Assembly: GCF_009687885.1 (NCBI RefSeq)
Contig: NZ_BLAF01000070.1
Location: 1-55,031, forward strand
Reading direction: 5' to 3'
DNA from: Acrocarpospora pleiomorpha
GTDB taxonomy: Bacteria; Actinomycetota; Actinomycetes; Streptosporangiales; Streptosporangiaceae
DNA length: 55,031 nt
A program made the position numbers and the translations under genes. This document shows, piece by piece, positions 31,830 to 44,368 of the stretch (position 1 is the stretch's first letter; the number at the start of each line of letters is the position of its first letter). Below the pieces are notes generated by a model. The model worked only from the letters and a program-made list of their open reading frames with translations. It had not been told where the DNA came from and made no database searches.

Positions 31830-31850
31830 GTTGAGCGCATTAGACTCAAG
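31830..31850. promoter_or_regulatory. HAIR element 1 (HspR operator)
   Basis: GTTGAGC, a 7-nt spacer, and ACTCAAG match the HspR-associated inverted repeat CTTGAGT-N7-ACTCAAG with a perfect right arm and 5 of 7 in the left arm. It lies about 90 bp before dnaK and just upstream of a TTGACA box. An overlapping dyad GCTCAA-GGG-TTGAGC (31822-31836) may extend the binding region. Confidence 0.8.
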
Positions 31851-31854
31851 CTGT

Positions 31855-31899
31855 TTGACAGCCCCGCGCTTGACAAGGGCGGGAAGCCCATCCCAATAT
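31855..31899 (+). promoter_or_regulatory. Probable dnaK operon promoter
   Basis: Two consensus -35 boxes TTGACA occur at 31855-31860 and 31870-31875. The second is followed after 18 nt by CAATAT (31894-31899), a fair -10 candidate. The region lies between the two HAIR elements, so HspR binding at either side would block RNA polymerase. Start sites cannot be fixed by eye. Confidence 0.55.
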
Positions 31900-31918
31900 T
31901 GAGTCTGTCTGACTCAAC
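31898..31918. promoter_or_regulatory. HAIR element 2 (HspR operator)
   Basis: ATTGAGT, a 7-nt spacer CTGTCTG, and ACTCAAC match the HAIR consensus at 6 of 7 positions in each arm. It overlaps the predicted -10/start region and ends 21 bp before the dnaK ATG. Confidence 0.85.
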
Positions 31919-31939
31919 TTTGACTACAAGGACGTACTC

Positions 31940-33819
<1,880 letters not shown>

Positions 33820-33823
<4 letters not shown>

Positions 33824-34473
33824 CACCGCGCGAGAACGGTTCCGAGCAGGAGCCGGTGATCCGCGACAACCGGAAGATCGACCCGGAGACCCTGGAGGCG
33901 CGGGAGGCCGCGCCCGAGGAGACCTCCCCCGCCGACACCGCCGCGCTCGGCGGGGTGGCCGCGGAGATGCTCGCGGAACGCACGGCCGACCTGCAGCGGC
34001 TGCAGGCCGAATACGCCAACTATCGCAAGCGTGTCGAGCGGGACAGGACCCTCGTCCGGGAGCACGCGGTGGCCAGCGCGCTGACCGAGCTGCTGCCGGT
34101 GCTCGACGACATCGGCCGGGCCCGCGACCACGGCGAGCTCACCGGCGGTTTCGCCAAGGTGAGCGAGTCGCTGGAGGCGGCCGTCGGCAAGCTGGGCCTG
34201 ACCACCTTCGGCGTGAAGGGCGACCCGTTCGACCCGACCGTGCACGAGGCGCTGATCCACAGCTACTCCCCCGAGGTGACCGAGCCGACCTGCGTGGAGA
34301 TCCTCCAGCCGGGATACCGGATCGGCGAGCGGATCCTGCGCCCCGCGCGGGTGGCCGTGGCCGAACCGGAGGACGGCGGCGAGGTCACCATCCCGCCGGC
34401 CGCCGCGGACGTGCCGGCGGACGAGGTCGTCACCGGTGGAGACCTGCTCGACGACGAGCCGGAAAAAGACTGA
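33820..34473 (+). CDS. grpE: Nucleotide exchange factor GrpE
   Basis: Promotes ADP release from DnaK. In 217 residues it has a disordered acidic N-terminus, a long helical dimerisation segment (about 45-75, ERTADLQRLQAEYANYRKRV) and the C-terminal beta domain (TFGVKGDPFDPTVHEALIHS; LQPGYRIGERILRPARVAVA). The GTG start overlaps the dnaK stop by 4 bp (GTGA). The acidic tail after about 190 is longer than in enteric GrpE but usual in actinobacteria. Confidence 0.97.
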
Positions 34474-34488
34474 AAATCCCCCGGGAGC

Positions 34489-34511
34489 CCCCTCCCGCAC
34501 GCCGGGAGGGG
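34489..34511 (+). other. Intercistronic hairpin between grpE and dnaJ
   Basis: CCCCTCCCG (34489-34497) and CGGGAGGGG (34503-34511) form a perfect 9-bp stem with a 5-nt loop in the 80-bp gap between grpE and dnaJ. It could be a partial terminator or a processing site that sets dnaJ-hspR-clpB below dnaK-grpE. No T-tract follows. Confidence 0.5.
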
Positions 34512-34553
34512 ACCCGATCACATATGCGGCAGCACAACCGGAGGAAGCGGTAG

Positions 34554-35723
34554 ATGAGCACCAAGGACTACCTGGAGAAGGACTACTACGCCGTCCTTGG
34601 TGTGCCCAAGACCGCGACCCCCGACGACATCAAGAAGGCCTACCGCAAGCTCGCCCGGCAGTATCACCCGGACGCGAACAAGGGCAACACCGAGACCGAG
34701 GAGAAGTTCAAGGAGGTCTCCGAGGCCTACGACGTGCTGTCCGACACCAAACGCCGCAAGGAGTATGACGAGGCCCGCACGCTGTTCGGCTCCGGCCTGG
34801 GCGGCTTCGCCCGCAACCAGGGCGGCGGCCGGGGCGGCTTCGACTTCGGCGACCTGTTCGGGGGCAGCGGCCAGCAGGGCGCGGGGGACCGCATCGGCGA
34901 CCTGTTCGGCGGCATCTTCAACCGGAGCGGCAGCCAGCGCCCCAGCTCGGCCGGCCGGGCCAGGCGCGGCCAGGACATCGAGTCCGAGGTGACGCTGTCG
35001 TTCGCCGAGGCGGTGGACGGCGCGACCGTCTCGCTCCGGCTGACCAGCTCCTCGGCCTGCGCGGCCTGCGCGGGCACGGGGGCCAAGGCGGGCACCACGC
35101 CGCGGGTCTGCCCGACCTGCGAGGGCACCGGGGCGGCCAGCCGCAACCTGGGCAACTTCGCCTTCTCCGAGCCGTGCCGCGACTGCCGCGGCCGGGGCCT
35201 GCTGGTGGACGACCCGTGCCCGGTCTGCGACGGCAGCGGGCGGGGCAAGAGCACCAGGAACATCCAGGCCCGGGTGCCCGCCGGGGTGAGCGACGGCCAG
35301 CGGATCAAGCTCAAGGCCAAGGGCGCGCCCGGCGAGAACGGCGGCCCCGCCGGAGACCTCTACGTGGTGGTGCACGTGCAGCCGCACCCGGTGTTCGGCC
35401 GCAGCGGCGAGAACCTGACCGTGTCGGTCCCGGTGACGTTCCCGGAGGCCGCGCTGGGCGCCGAGATCAAGGTCCCGACACTGCGCGGCATGCCGGTCAC
35501 GCTCCGCATCCCGGAGAGCACGCCGAACGGCCGCACCTTCCGGGTCCGCGGCCGCGGCGCGGCCCGCAAGGACGGCACCAAGGGCGACCTGCTCGTCTCC
35601 GTCCAGGTCACCGTGCCGGAACACCTGAACGACAAGGCCAGGGCCGCGCTGGAGGAGTTCCGCGACGCGACCGAGGGTGTGGACCTACGCGAGGAACTGA
35701 TCAAGCAGGCCAGAAGCGAGTAG
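34554..35723 (+). CDS. dnaJ: Molecular chaperone DnaJ (Hsp40)
   Basis: A co-chaperone that delivers substrates to DnaK and stimulates its ATPase. The 389-residue protein has a J domain at about 8-75 with HPD at 38-40, a Gly/Phe-rich linker (about 80-130), four CxxCxGxG zinc repeats (CAACAGTGA, CPTCEGTGA, CRDCRGRG, CPVCDGSG) and C-terminal substrate domains. The ATG at 34554 is preceded by CGGAGGAAG. It starts 3 bp before hspR ends up downstream, so the two are coupled. Confidence 0.98.
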   Translation: MSTKDYLEKDYYAVLGVPKTATPDDIKKAYRKLARQYHPDANKGNTETEEKFKEVSEAYDVLSDTKRRKEYDEARTLFGSGLGGFARNQGGGRGGFDFGDLFGGSGQQGAGDRIGDLFGGIFNRSGSQRPSSAGRARRGQDIESEVTLSFAEAVDGATVSLRLTSSSACAACAGTGAKAGTTPRVCPTCEGTGAASRNLGNFAFSEPCRDCRGRGLLVDDPCPVCDGSGRGKSTRNIQARVPAGVSDGQRIKLKAKGAPGENGGPAGDLYVVVHVQPHPVFGRSGENLTVSVPVTFPEAALGAEIKVPTLRGMPVTLRIPESTPNGRTFRVRGRGAARKDGTKGDLLVSVQVTVPEHLNDKARAALEEFRDATEGVDLREELIKQARSE

Positions 35724-35726
35724 CCG

Positions 35727-36074
35727 ATGGACGCCAATTTCTTCGACCTGTCCGATGAAACGCCCGTCTACGTGATCTCCGTGGCGGCCCAGCTGTCGGG
35801 CCTGCACCCGCAGACGCTCCGGCAGTATGACCGCCTCGGGCTGGTCAGCCCCGGCCGCACGGCCGGGCGTGGCCGCCTCTACTCGACCCGGGACATCATC
35901 CTGCTGCGCGAGGTGCAGCGCCTCTCCCAGGAGGAGGGCATCAACCTCGCCGGGATCAAGCGGATCCTGGAGCTCGAAACCGAGAACCTCCGCCAGCGGG
36001 ACGAGCTGTCCCGCCTGCGCAGCGAGCTCACGATGATCAGGGCGCTGATCCGCTACCAGCTTCCCCCCGCCTAA
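35727..36074 (+). CDS. hspR: Heat shock repressor HspR (MerR family)
   Basis: A transcriptional repressor of the dnaK operon that binds HAIR sites, with DnaK as co-repressor in Streptomyces. The 115-residue protein has a MerR-type HTH (VYVISVAAQLSGLHPQTLRQ; YDRLGLVSPGRTAGRGRLYS) and a coiled-coil dimerisation helix (LELETENLRQRDELSRLRSE). It starts 3 bp after the dnaJ stop and precedes clpB by 33 bp, so it is autoregulated through the two HAIR elements at 31.8-31.9 kb. Confidence 0.96.
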   Translation: MDANFFDLSDETPVYVISVAAQLSGLHPQTLRQYDRLGLVSPGRTAGRGRLYSTRDIILLREVQRLSQEEGINLAGIKRILELETENLRQRDELSRLRSELTMIRALIRYQLPPA

Positions 36075-36107
36075 CTTCTCTCTTTTCTTGTACTGGGGGC
36101 CACGAAA

Positions 36108-38705
<2,598 letters not shown>

Positions 38706-38709
38706 GGTT

Positions 38710-38729
38710 CTTGCCACGCTTGAGGCAAG
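38710..38729 (+). terminator. Weak hairpin after clpB
   Basis: CTTGCC (38710-38715) and GGCAAG (38724-38729) form a perfect 6-bp stem with an 8-nt loop just after the clpB stop. No T-tract is present. It is the best candidate for the end of the heat-shock operon. Confidence 0.4.
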
Positions 38730-38803
38730 GCGGCCTCTCCCCCTGGGACTGCGGGCTACGTTCGGCGCTTGTCGGACTACCGTAAGCGAACAGGGGGACA
38801 TGC

Positions 38804-39550
38804 GTGTCACGCAACATCGGGCGGTGCGGTGCCGTGCTGGCGGCGGTCACCGTCGTGGGAGTCGCCTGGGCCGGCCAAGCCCAGGCTCAGGTTCGGGTTC
38901 ATCCGGGGGCGGCCGACCGCTGCGCCCGGTCGGCTGTGGTCGGGCTAGCGAACAAGGTCGCCAACAAGGTCACGGCGACGACCGGAGCCGTGGCCGGGCG
39001 GAACGGCCGGGCCGCCGTCGGCACGGCGCTGGTGGCCGTGGGCCGCACCGGCGTGTTCACCGTGCTGCCGTGCGGCGTGGATCCGCGTTCGCGGGCAAGC
39101 TACCGGCTGGCCGCCATCGCCGGGCTGCCGGGCCTGTCGGCGGCGTCGGGGGTGCTCAGCGTGGCCGACGCGGCGGGCGTGGCGGCCGGTTCCGGCCGGG
39201 CCGCGCTGCCGGGACTGGCGGATCTTCCGGACGTGCCGGGGCTGCGGGATGCGAGCTCGCTGGTCACACTGCCCGAGCTGCCGGGCGTGCCGCCGCTCCC
39301 GGGGACGCCGAAGTCGCCCGCGCCCAATCTGGTGCTCGCCAAGACCATGACCGGCGAGCTGAGCGGGATGGCCGCCGGGATCCCGGCCACGTCCGGGCTG
39401 CCGGAGGCTCCCGCGGTTCCGGCGGTGCCCGCCGTACCCGACGACGAGCTGCTGCCCGCGGCGTCGCTGCTGCCGAAGGCCCTGCCGGACGCGCCCGGCA
39501 CGGTCACCAAGATCGCCAAGAGCCTGCTGGGCGACACCCTGGTTCCCTGA
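38804..39550 (+). CDS. Secreted Pro/Gly/Ala-rich hypothetical protein
   Basis: A 248-residue exported protein not assigned to a family. The signal peptide is VLAAVTVVGVAWAGQAQA with cleavage after AQA near residue 29. The first 80 mature residues contain two cysteines (RCARSAVV and VLPCGVDP) that may pair. The second half is low-complexity, with repeated LP-G and VPAVP motifs, resembling a cell-wall-spanning stalk, but no LPXTG sorting signal is present. The start is a GTG at 38804 after AGGGGGA; the overlapping ATG frame at 38800 gives no signal peptide and is rejected. A bidirectional terminator follows. Confidence 0.75.
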   Translation: MSRNIGRCGAVLAAVTVVGVAWAGQAQAQVRVHPGAADRCARSAVVGLANKVANKVTATTGAVAGRNGRAAVGTALVAVGRTGVFTVLPCGVDPRSRASYRLAAIAGLPGLSAASGVLSVADAAGVAAGSGRAALPGLADLPDVPGLRDASSLVTLPELPGVPPLPGTPKSPAPNLVLAKTMTGELSGMAAGIPATSGLPEAPAVPAVPAVPDDELLPAASLLPKALPDAPGTVTKIAKSLLGDTLVP

Positions 39551-39562
39551 GCCGGGGACCAC

Positions 39563-39596
39563 GAGAAGGGGCCGCGCACCCGCGCGGCCCCTTCTC
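39563..39596. terminator. Strong bidirectional terminator
   Basis: GAGAAGGGGCCGCGC (39563-39577) and its exact complement (39582-39596) form a 15-bp stem with the 4-nt loop ACCC. It lies between the ends of two convergent genes (39550 and 39602), so it can terminate both. It is the strongest hairpin in the window. Confidence 0.85.
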
Positions 39597-39601
39597 TCGC
39601 G

Positions 39602-40135
39602 TCAGCGGGAGACGTCGAGCAGGGCGTCGAGGTCGTCCTCGGGGAGGCCCAGGTCGATGCGGATCCGGTAGCGGGTGCGGAGCAGGGCCTCGCGGAGCAG
39701 GCCGGGCGGGCAGGCGTCCACGCCGTCGGTGGCCCATTCGTGCGCGCCGTTCAGGTCACCGTACGCGGCGAGGGTCTCTGCGATGGTGAGGGCGGTCGCG
39801 GGAGTCCAGCCGGCCCTTCTGATGGTGGCGATCATGTCGACCGCCTCATCGGGGCGTTCCAGTTCGAAAAGGGTGTCGGCGATGCCCGCGCGCGGGTCCA
39901 CCGGCGCCTCACCGCCGTCGTCCGCCGCCTGCTGGAACCGGTCGAGGGCGGCCGCCGGTTGGCCCGACTGCCGCCACTCCTCCGCCGCCAGAACGAGGAT
40001 CGCCGCCCTCGACACCTCGCCCGTCTCGTACGACTGGGCGAGCACGTCCAGCTGACGGGCGAGGGCACCGTGGTCGTCGAGAAGGAGTGCCTGTTCGAGC
40101 AGACGATCAAGCTGCTCCCGCGTCACATGTGCCAC
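39602..40135 (-). CDS. TPR-like helical protein
   Basis: A protein of about 177 residues made almost entirely of paired helices in a tetratricopeptide-like pattern (ALARQLDVLAQSYETGEVSR; AILVLAAEEWRQSGQPAAAL; GIADTLFELERPDEAVDMIA; ALTIAETLAAYGDLNGAHEW). No signal peptide or enzyme motif is seen. A role as a protein-interaction scaffold is inference from fold only. The GTG at 40135 is preferred (MAHVTREQLDRLLEQ); a TTG at 40177 would add 14 residues. It is convergent with the secreted protein gene. Confidence 0.72.
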   Translation of the reverse strand: MAHVTREQLDRLLEQALLLDDHGALARQLDVLAQSYETGEVSRAAILVLAAEEWRQSGQPAAALDRFQQAADDGGEAPVDPRAGIADTLFELERPDEAVDMIATIRRAGWTPATALTIAETLAAYGDLNGAHEWATDGVDACPPGLLREALLRTRYRIRIDLGLPEDDLDALLDVSR

Positions 40136-40291
40136 AAGGATGAGGCTATCTAGAGAGGGGGGTCTTTGACTGGACAACGGCAGGCATTCGTCTGTCCACG
40201 ATTGGTCCAGGATCAGTTCAGCCGCGTCTGCTGGTGAGCCGGACGGGCATATTTCCCTCGCCTGAGGTGCGTCGAGGGCGAGGGGGCTGCG

Positions 40292-40615
40292 GTGGCGAAA
40301 TCCAAGCAGACGACCTTCACGCTCCTGTGTGCGGCCGTGCTGTCCGTGGCACTGCCGGGGTTCGCGGGGTACGCGTCCGCAAAGTTCGAGGCCTATGACC
40401 AGACAAAGAGGGAACTGGCCAGGTTGCGCGCCCAGCTCGACGAGCCCACCATCCAGGGGCGGAAGATCCAGGGACCGAGAATTCAGGGGCCGGGTGTGGC
40501 GGAACCCACGAACTCCCCGGAACCATCCGATCCCGCCATTGCCGGATATTTCATGGGCGTTCCTGGAGTTGGCGGGAGAGATAGCTGCGGATCAGCTCTT
40601 TGGCCTGAGCGATGA
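40292..40615 (+). CDS. Possible small membrane protein overlapping tetR
   Basis: A 107-residue frame from a GTG with GAGGGGGC upstream. It begins with a hydrophobic helix (FTLLCAAVLSVALPGFAGYA), then a short charged helix (YDQTKRELARLRAQL), then a curious run of IQG units (IQGRKIQGPRIQGPG). The last 22 residues overlap the 3' end of the convergent tetR gene by 65 bp and look random, so the real stop may have been lost or the frame may be spurious. The membrane/coiled-coil start resembles septum-type small proteins only superficially. Confidence 0.42.
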   Translation: MAKSKQTTFTLLCAAVLSVALPGFAGYASAKFEAYDQTKRELARLRAQLDEPTIQGRKIQGPRIQGPGVAEPTNSPEPSDPAIAGYFMGVPGVGGRDSCGSALWPER

Positions 40616-41204
40616 TCTCGGGGGCGCCGTTCGGGTCGCGGCGGAACGCGAGCTTGAGCACCGCGTCCCCGGCTTCCACGGCGACCAGGACCGCCAGGTC
40701 GATGCGTTCGCTGTCGGCCATGCCGTACTCCTTGAGGAGCATGCCGCGCAGGCGTCCGGCGATCACCGTGTTGTTGTCGGAGACCGAGTCGAGCAGGTTG
40801 AGGTCGACCGCGTCGCTGAAGTGCAGGGAGCGGAAGCCGGGCACGGTTCGGTGCATGTCGACGTACTCGTCGATGATGGTGTCGACCGCGCCCCACCATC
40901 CGTCGAAATCTTCTGACATGAACCGGCGGCCGACCCGGGACACGAACAGCTCCACGTTGCGCCGGGTCAGGGCCTGGCTGATCGCGCGTTTGTCGGGGAA
41001 GAACTGGTAGACCGAGCCGATCGCGACCCCGGCGCGTTCGGCGATGCGCGTGGTCGACAACGAGTCGTAGCCGAATTCGTCCAGGAGTGAGGCGCAGGCG
41101 TCGAGCATGCGTTCGACGCGTCGCGCGCTGCGGCGCTGCGTGGGCCGACGGCGTAACGAGGAGGTTTCCAGGTCGTCGAAGTCGTCAAGTGGCTGGCTGG
41201 ACAC
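40551..41204 (-). CDS. TetR family transcriptional regulator
   Basis: A one-component regulator of about 217 residues. The N-terminal HTH is in MLDACASLLDEFGYDSLSTT followed by RIAERAGVAIGSVYQFFPDK, the classical TetR motif; the C-terminal all-helical ligand domain runs from about 85 to 210. The effector is unknown. The start is uncertain: GTG at 41204 is chosen, and GTG at 41234 would add 10 residues. The DUF2252 gene begins nearby on the same strand upstream, so it may be the regulated neighbour. Confidence 0.9.
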   Translation of the reverse strand: MSSQPLDDFDDLETSSLRRRPTQRRSARRVERMLDACASLLDEFGYDSLSTTRIAERAGVAIGSVYQFFPDKRAISQALTRRNVELFVSRVGRRFMSEDFDGWWGAVDTIIDEYVDMHRTVPGFRSLHFSDAVDLNLLDSVSDNNTVIAGRLRGMLLKEYGMADSERIDLAVLVAVEAGDAVLKLAFRRDPNGAPEIIAQAKELIRSYLSRQLQERP

Positions 41205-41273
41205 GCCTCCATTTTTACCCGTTCTTCCCAGCACGGGTCAGGTCTTACCGGCTAGTTCCGCATTTTGCGTCGG

Positions 41274-42569
41274 TTACAACCCCGGGAATCGCCCGTTGCG
41301 GAACAGGTCCACGAAAAGCTGGTGGTCCTGGCGGGCTCGCGCGCCGTAGGCGTGGGCGAAATCCACGAGCATCGCGACGAAGCCGTCGTGGTCTCCGTTG
41401 ACCGCGCCCGCGATCGCCTCCTCGGTGGAGAAGTCGACCAGGTCGTGGCTGGACTCGTCGTCGGCGACCGAGTGCATGCGCGCGACCGCTCGCCCGAGAT
41501 CGCGCACCACCGACGACAGGTCGCCCGGCTCGTTGACGTCGCTCCAGTCCAGATCCGCCGAGTACGGCGACACCTCCGCGACCAGCTGCCCCACCCCGTT
41601 GAGCACCGTGTAGCCGAGCCACGGATCGGCGTAGGCCTGCAACGCCCGCTGCGACTCCGCCGTGCGATGCCCCTGATGCTGGAAATATCTGTGCACCTTC
41701 TCGTCGGTGATGTAGCGCGCCACCGCCGGGACCTGCGCCTGCTTCATGTACAGGATCACGTCGTTCTCCAGCGCCTGCGTGTGCCCTTCGAGCAGCAGGT
41801 TGTAGGACGGCAGCCCCGCCGACCCGATCCCGATGCCCTTGCGCAGCGCCACATCCTTGATCACGTGCTCGACCGGGTTGAGCGGCGCGGGCAACGTGCC
41901 CAGATAGTCCTGGAACGCCTCGATCACCGTGCCCCGGGTGATCGCGTCCACCGGCAGCCGGCTCTCGGTGAGCGTGAACCGGCGCTCGAAGTCGTCGATC
42001 GTGGTCTCCTGGTCGAGCATCGACACCCGAGTGTTCAGCCGCGCGGTCTGCAGCACCCGGTGCAGCACCCCGGCGGTGGTGTCCAGCGTGAGCGACCCGA
42101 TCGCGTCGTCCCCGCCGTGCGCGATCCCGAGCAGTTCCCCCAGGTAGGAATGCGCGAAGTCCCCCACCAACCTGCTGATCACCTCATCGGAGAGCGCCTT
42201 GGCATACCCGATCAAGGCGACACTCGCCACGAACCTCTTCAAATCCCACGTGTACGGCCCGACATACGCCTCGTCGAAGTCGTTGACGTTGAACACCAGC
42301 ACCCCGGAGGCGTTCATGTACGTGCCGAAGTTCTCGGCATGCAGGTCGCCGTGGATCCAGACGCGGCGGGTGAGATCGTCGAGATAGGAGTCGTCGGCCA
42401 GTTCCGTGGACAGATCCGCGTAGAACAGGCACGCGCTGCCGCGATAGAACGCGAACGGCGTCGCCGCCATCTTGCGGAACTTCCGCTGGAAAGCCGCCGG
42501 TTCCCGGGCGATCGAGTCCCCGAACTCGGCCAGGAGAACGTCGAGAATGTACTGAGACCGCTGCGTCAT
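41274..42569 (-). CDS. DUF2252 family protein (kinase-like fold)
   Basis: A 431-residue DUF2252 protein. The key block RVWIHGDLHAENFGTYMNAS followed by VNDFDEAYVGPYTWDLKRF resembles the catalytic and metal-binding loops of aminoglycoside phosphotransferase-like kinases (HGDLHxxN and DFDE), and FAFYRGSACLFY is the conserved N-terminal block. Biochemical function is not established for the family. The ATG at 42569 is the only good start. CapA-like and tetR genes flank it in the same direction; no operon link is proven. Confidence 0.9.
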   Translation of the reverse strand: MTQRSQYILDVLLAEFGDSIAREPAAFQRKFRKMAATPFAFYRGSACLFYADLSTELADDSYLDDLTRRVWIHGDLHAENFGTYMNASGVLVFNVNDFDEAYVGPYTWDLKRFVASVALIGYAKALSDEVISRLVGDFAHSYLGELLGIAHGGDDAIGSLTLDTTAGVLHRVLQTARLNTRVSMLDQETTIDDFERRFTLTESRLPVDAITRGTVIEAFQDYLGTLPAPLNPVEHVIKDVALRKGIGIGSAGLPSYNLLLEGHTQALENDVILYMKQAQVPAVARYITDEKVHRYFQHQGHRTAESQRALQAYADPWLGYTVLNGVGQLVAEVSPYSADLDWSDVNEPGDLSSVVRDLGRAVARMHSVADDESSHDLVDFSTEEAIAGAVNGDHDGFVAMLVDFAHAYGARARQDHQLFVDLFRNGRFPGL

Positions 42570-42636
42570 GAGTGGACGTTAATGCCGTGGCCGCGTCTTG
42601 CACCATGACAGGTCGGGGAAATTCTGGTGACTCCAG

Positions 42637-43716
42637 CTAGGACGGTTTCGCTGTCAGGCCCGTACAGGACCGCAGAGCCCGCCAATTGGCGGTCGCCTGC
42701 TTGCCCGCGGACCCGGTGACCGGCACGGGCACGCCGCCGTTGATCCGCGCGGGAGTCCACTGGTCTTTCAGCACCCGGCGGCCGTTGATGGTCAGGGTGA
42801 GCACCCCGGTCTGCCCGGTTTCCGGCCCCCAGTTGTAGAAGACGAAGTTGCCGAGCCCGTAGCTGACGTAGCTCTTGTCGAGGTAGCCGGCGCCCAGCAG
42901 GATGTGCGCGTGCCCGCCCACGATCACGTCGGCGCCCGCCTCGACCAGCTTCGGCGCCAGCGCGCGCTGCGCGTCGTTGGGGCATTTCTGCAGTTCGGTC
43001 CCCCAGTGCAGGTGCACGATCACGGTGTCGGAGTTCTTGCGCGCGTTCCGGACCGCCTGTAAGAGCCGCCCCTCCTCCTTCGCCGACGCGAGACCGCCCT
43101 TCGTGCTGGTGGCCGTCCAGGCCGAGATGAACTCGGCGTCCAGCACCTGCGTCGCCCCGATGATCGCGACCCGGTTCCCGTTCACCGTGGTCCGCCACGG
43201 CCGGTACGCCTCCGCCGCGTTCTTCCCGATCCCCACGATCGGATACTTGGTGCGCTTGATCGCCGCCAGCGAATCCTGCAGCCCGGTGTCCATGTAGTCC
43301 ATGCCGTGGTTGTTCGCCATCGAGGCGACATCCACCCCGGCCGCCTTCAGCGCCGTGAACGCGCTGGGCGGTGCCCGGAACGTGTACTGCTTGCCGGGCG
43401 CGGGCGTGCCACCCGTGGTCACCGCCGTCTCCAGGTTGACCATGGCCAGGTCGGCCCGCCTGAGCACCTTCGCGATCGGCCCAAGCGCGGTCCGCGGATT
43501 GGCGTTGAGCCGGGTCCGCAGCACCCCCTCGAAGTGCACGTCCCCCCCGAACGCGATCGTGTACGGCTGGCGCGTCGGTTTCGGCGGCACCGTGGCCGTG
43601 GCCTCGGGCTCATCCACCGACTCGGAGACCGGCTCCCCCTCGGCCGCACTGCATCCGATCGCAAGCACGGCAAAGACGAGGACGGCCACCAAATTGCTCT
43701 TCACGCACCTGAGCAT
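42637..43716 (-). CDS. CapA family lipoprotein
   Basis: A protein related to CapA/PgsA, a metallophosphoesterase-like fold originally linked to poly-gamma-glutamate export. The N-terminus is a lipoprotein signal with lipobox LAIGC; the mature protein begins with an acidic linker, then FGGDVHFEGVLRTRL (first metal motif), VNLETAVT, MANNHGMDYMDTGLQD, VIVHLHWGTELQKCPNDAQR and VIVGGHAHILLGAGYLDKSY. No other pgs genes are near, so polymer synthesis is not implied. The ATG at 43716 has GAGATGG upstream; the frame extends to 43755 without support. Confidence 0.9.
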   Translation of the reverse strand: MLRCVKSNLVAVLVFAVLAIGCSAAEGEPVSESVDEPEATATVPPKPTRQPYTIAFGGDVHFEGVLRTRLNANPRTALGPIAKVLRRADLAMVNLETAVTTGGTPAPGKQYTFRAPPSAFTALKAAGVDVASMANNHGMDYMDTGLQDSLAAIKRTKYPIVGIGKNAAEAYRPWRTTVNGNRVAIIGATQVLDAEFISAWTATSTKGGLASAKEEGRLLQAVRNARKNSDTVIVHLHWGTELQKCPNDAQRALAPKLVEAGADVIVGGHAHILLGAGYLDKSYVSYGLGNFVFYNWGPETGQTGVLTLTINGRRVLKDQWTPARINGGVPVPVTGSAGKQATANWRALRSCTGLTAKPS

Positions 43717-43845
43717 GCCATCTCGGACGGTCTCCCAGGCAGTTCCCCACGCCACGCTGGAACTATTCCTTTACTTGAACAACTCAGCTTAGTGTCCGTG
43801 ACTCCATGGCGACGCGAAAGGCCTGCGCCCCCTCCGGGAGGACGC

Positions 43846-43868
43846 GGGCCTTTCATACGAAAGGGCCC
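43846..43868 (-). terminator. Terminator-like hairpin after the first DUF397 gene
   Basis: GGGCCTTTC (43846-43854), loop ATAC, and GAAAGGGCCC form a 9-bp stem with one bulged base. A further GGGCCC-TCAC-GGGCCC hairpin overlaps at 43863-43878, immediately after the DUF397 stop on the minus strand. Together they should separate the DUF397 transcript from capA. Confidence 0.5.
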
Positions 43869-43878
43869 TCACGGGCCC

Positions 43879-44082
43879 TTACAGGTCAAACTCCCCATCC
43901 TTGATCCCGGCGGCTAGAGCCCGCCAGTCTTCCACAGAAACGATCAGAGCCACCCCGCTCAAATCGTTGCTGTCCCTGATCCCCACGTGCCTGAGACCCA
44001 GCCGGGCCACCTCAAGGCAGTTCCCATTAGAGCTGTGGCGGCTCTTACGCCAGTCGGCCTTGGACAGGTCGAAATCCAGCAC
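43879..44082 (-). CDS. DUF397 domain protein, copy 1
   Basis: A 67-residue acidic protein with the DUF397 core: WRKSRHSSNGNCLEVARL, VGIRDSND, and VEDWRALAAGIKDGEFDL. DUF397 proteins are abundant in sporulating actinomycetes, normally next to XRE/DUF5753 regulators, and behave as regulator partners (WhiJ-type and Scr1-type systems). The GTG at 44082 is chosen because AAGGGGTGG precedes it; a longer frame to 44160 is rejected. It shares about half its residues with copy 2, including the terminal EFDL. Confidence 0.87.
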   Translation of the reverse strand: MLDFDLSKADWRKSRHSSNGNCLEVARLGLRHVGIRDSNDLSGVALIVSVEDWRALAAGIKDGEFDL

Positions 44083-44368
44083 TGCCCACCCCTTTTCGTC
44101 GAATCTACTATAAGGATGAAGGCACGCGTGCAATCCCTCAAGACTATAAACCTGGTCCAACCACCATCAAACGCCGTTTTGACCATGTTTCGCCCAAGTC
44201 GGCGAGCATTGCGATCCGATGATCGTCGCTGGCTCCTTACGCGCTAACATCGTGTGGTTCAAGAATGATCTAGCAGTCAGACATTTCGGACAAATCGGAT
44301 TCACTCCCCAGGTGCGGCCTGGGGCATGCGGAAGACGGCTCCGGTGTTGGCGCACTGGGGCCGTTTTG
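44083..44368. other. AT-richer intergenic region between the DUF397 genes
   Basis: A 286-bp region of lower GC than its neighbours. On the minus strand TATAGT near 44112-44107 is a good -10 for DUF397 copy 1, and the 10-bp palindrome GCACGCGTGC (44122-44131) lies just upstream of it. The hairpin CCCCAGG-TGCGG-CCTGGGG (44306-44324) is a candidate terminator for DUF397 copy 2. No credible gene is seen. Confidence 0.5.
44306..44324 (-). terminator. Candidate terminator after the second DUF397 gene
   Basis: CCCCAGG and CCTGGGG form a perfect 7-bp stem with a 5-nt loop, 45 bp after the DUF397 copy 2 stop on the minus strand. There is no T-tract. Confidence 0.45.

Noticed and set aside
36075..36107. 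Possible HAIR site directly ahead of clpB
   Set aside because: The 33-bp gap contains no CTTGAGT or ACTCAAG half-site.
44167..44355. 62-codon minus-strand frame between the DUF397 genes
   Set aside because: Poor codon bias and no ribosome binding site; it overlaps the candidate terminator and promoter sequences.
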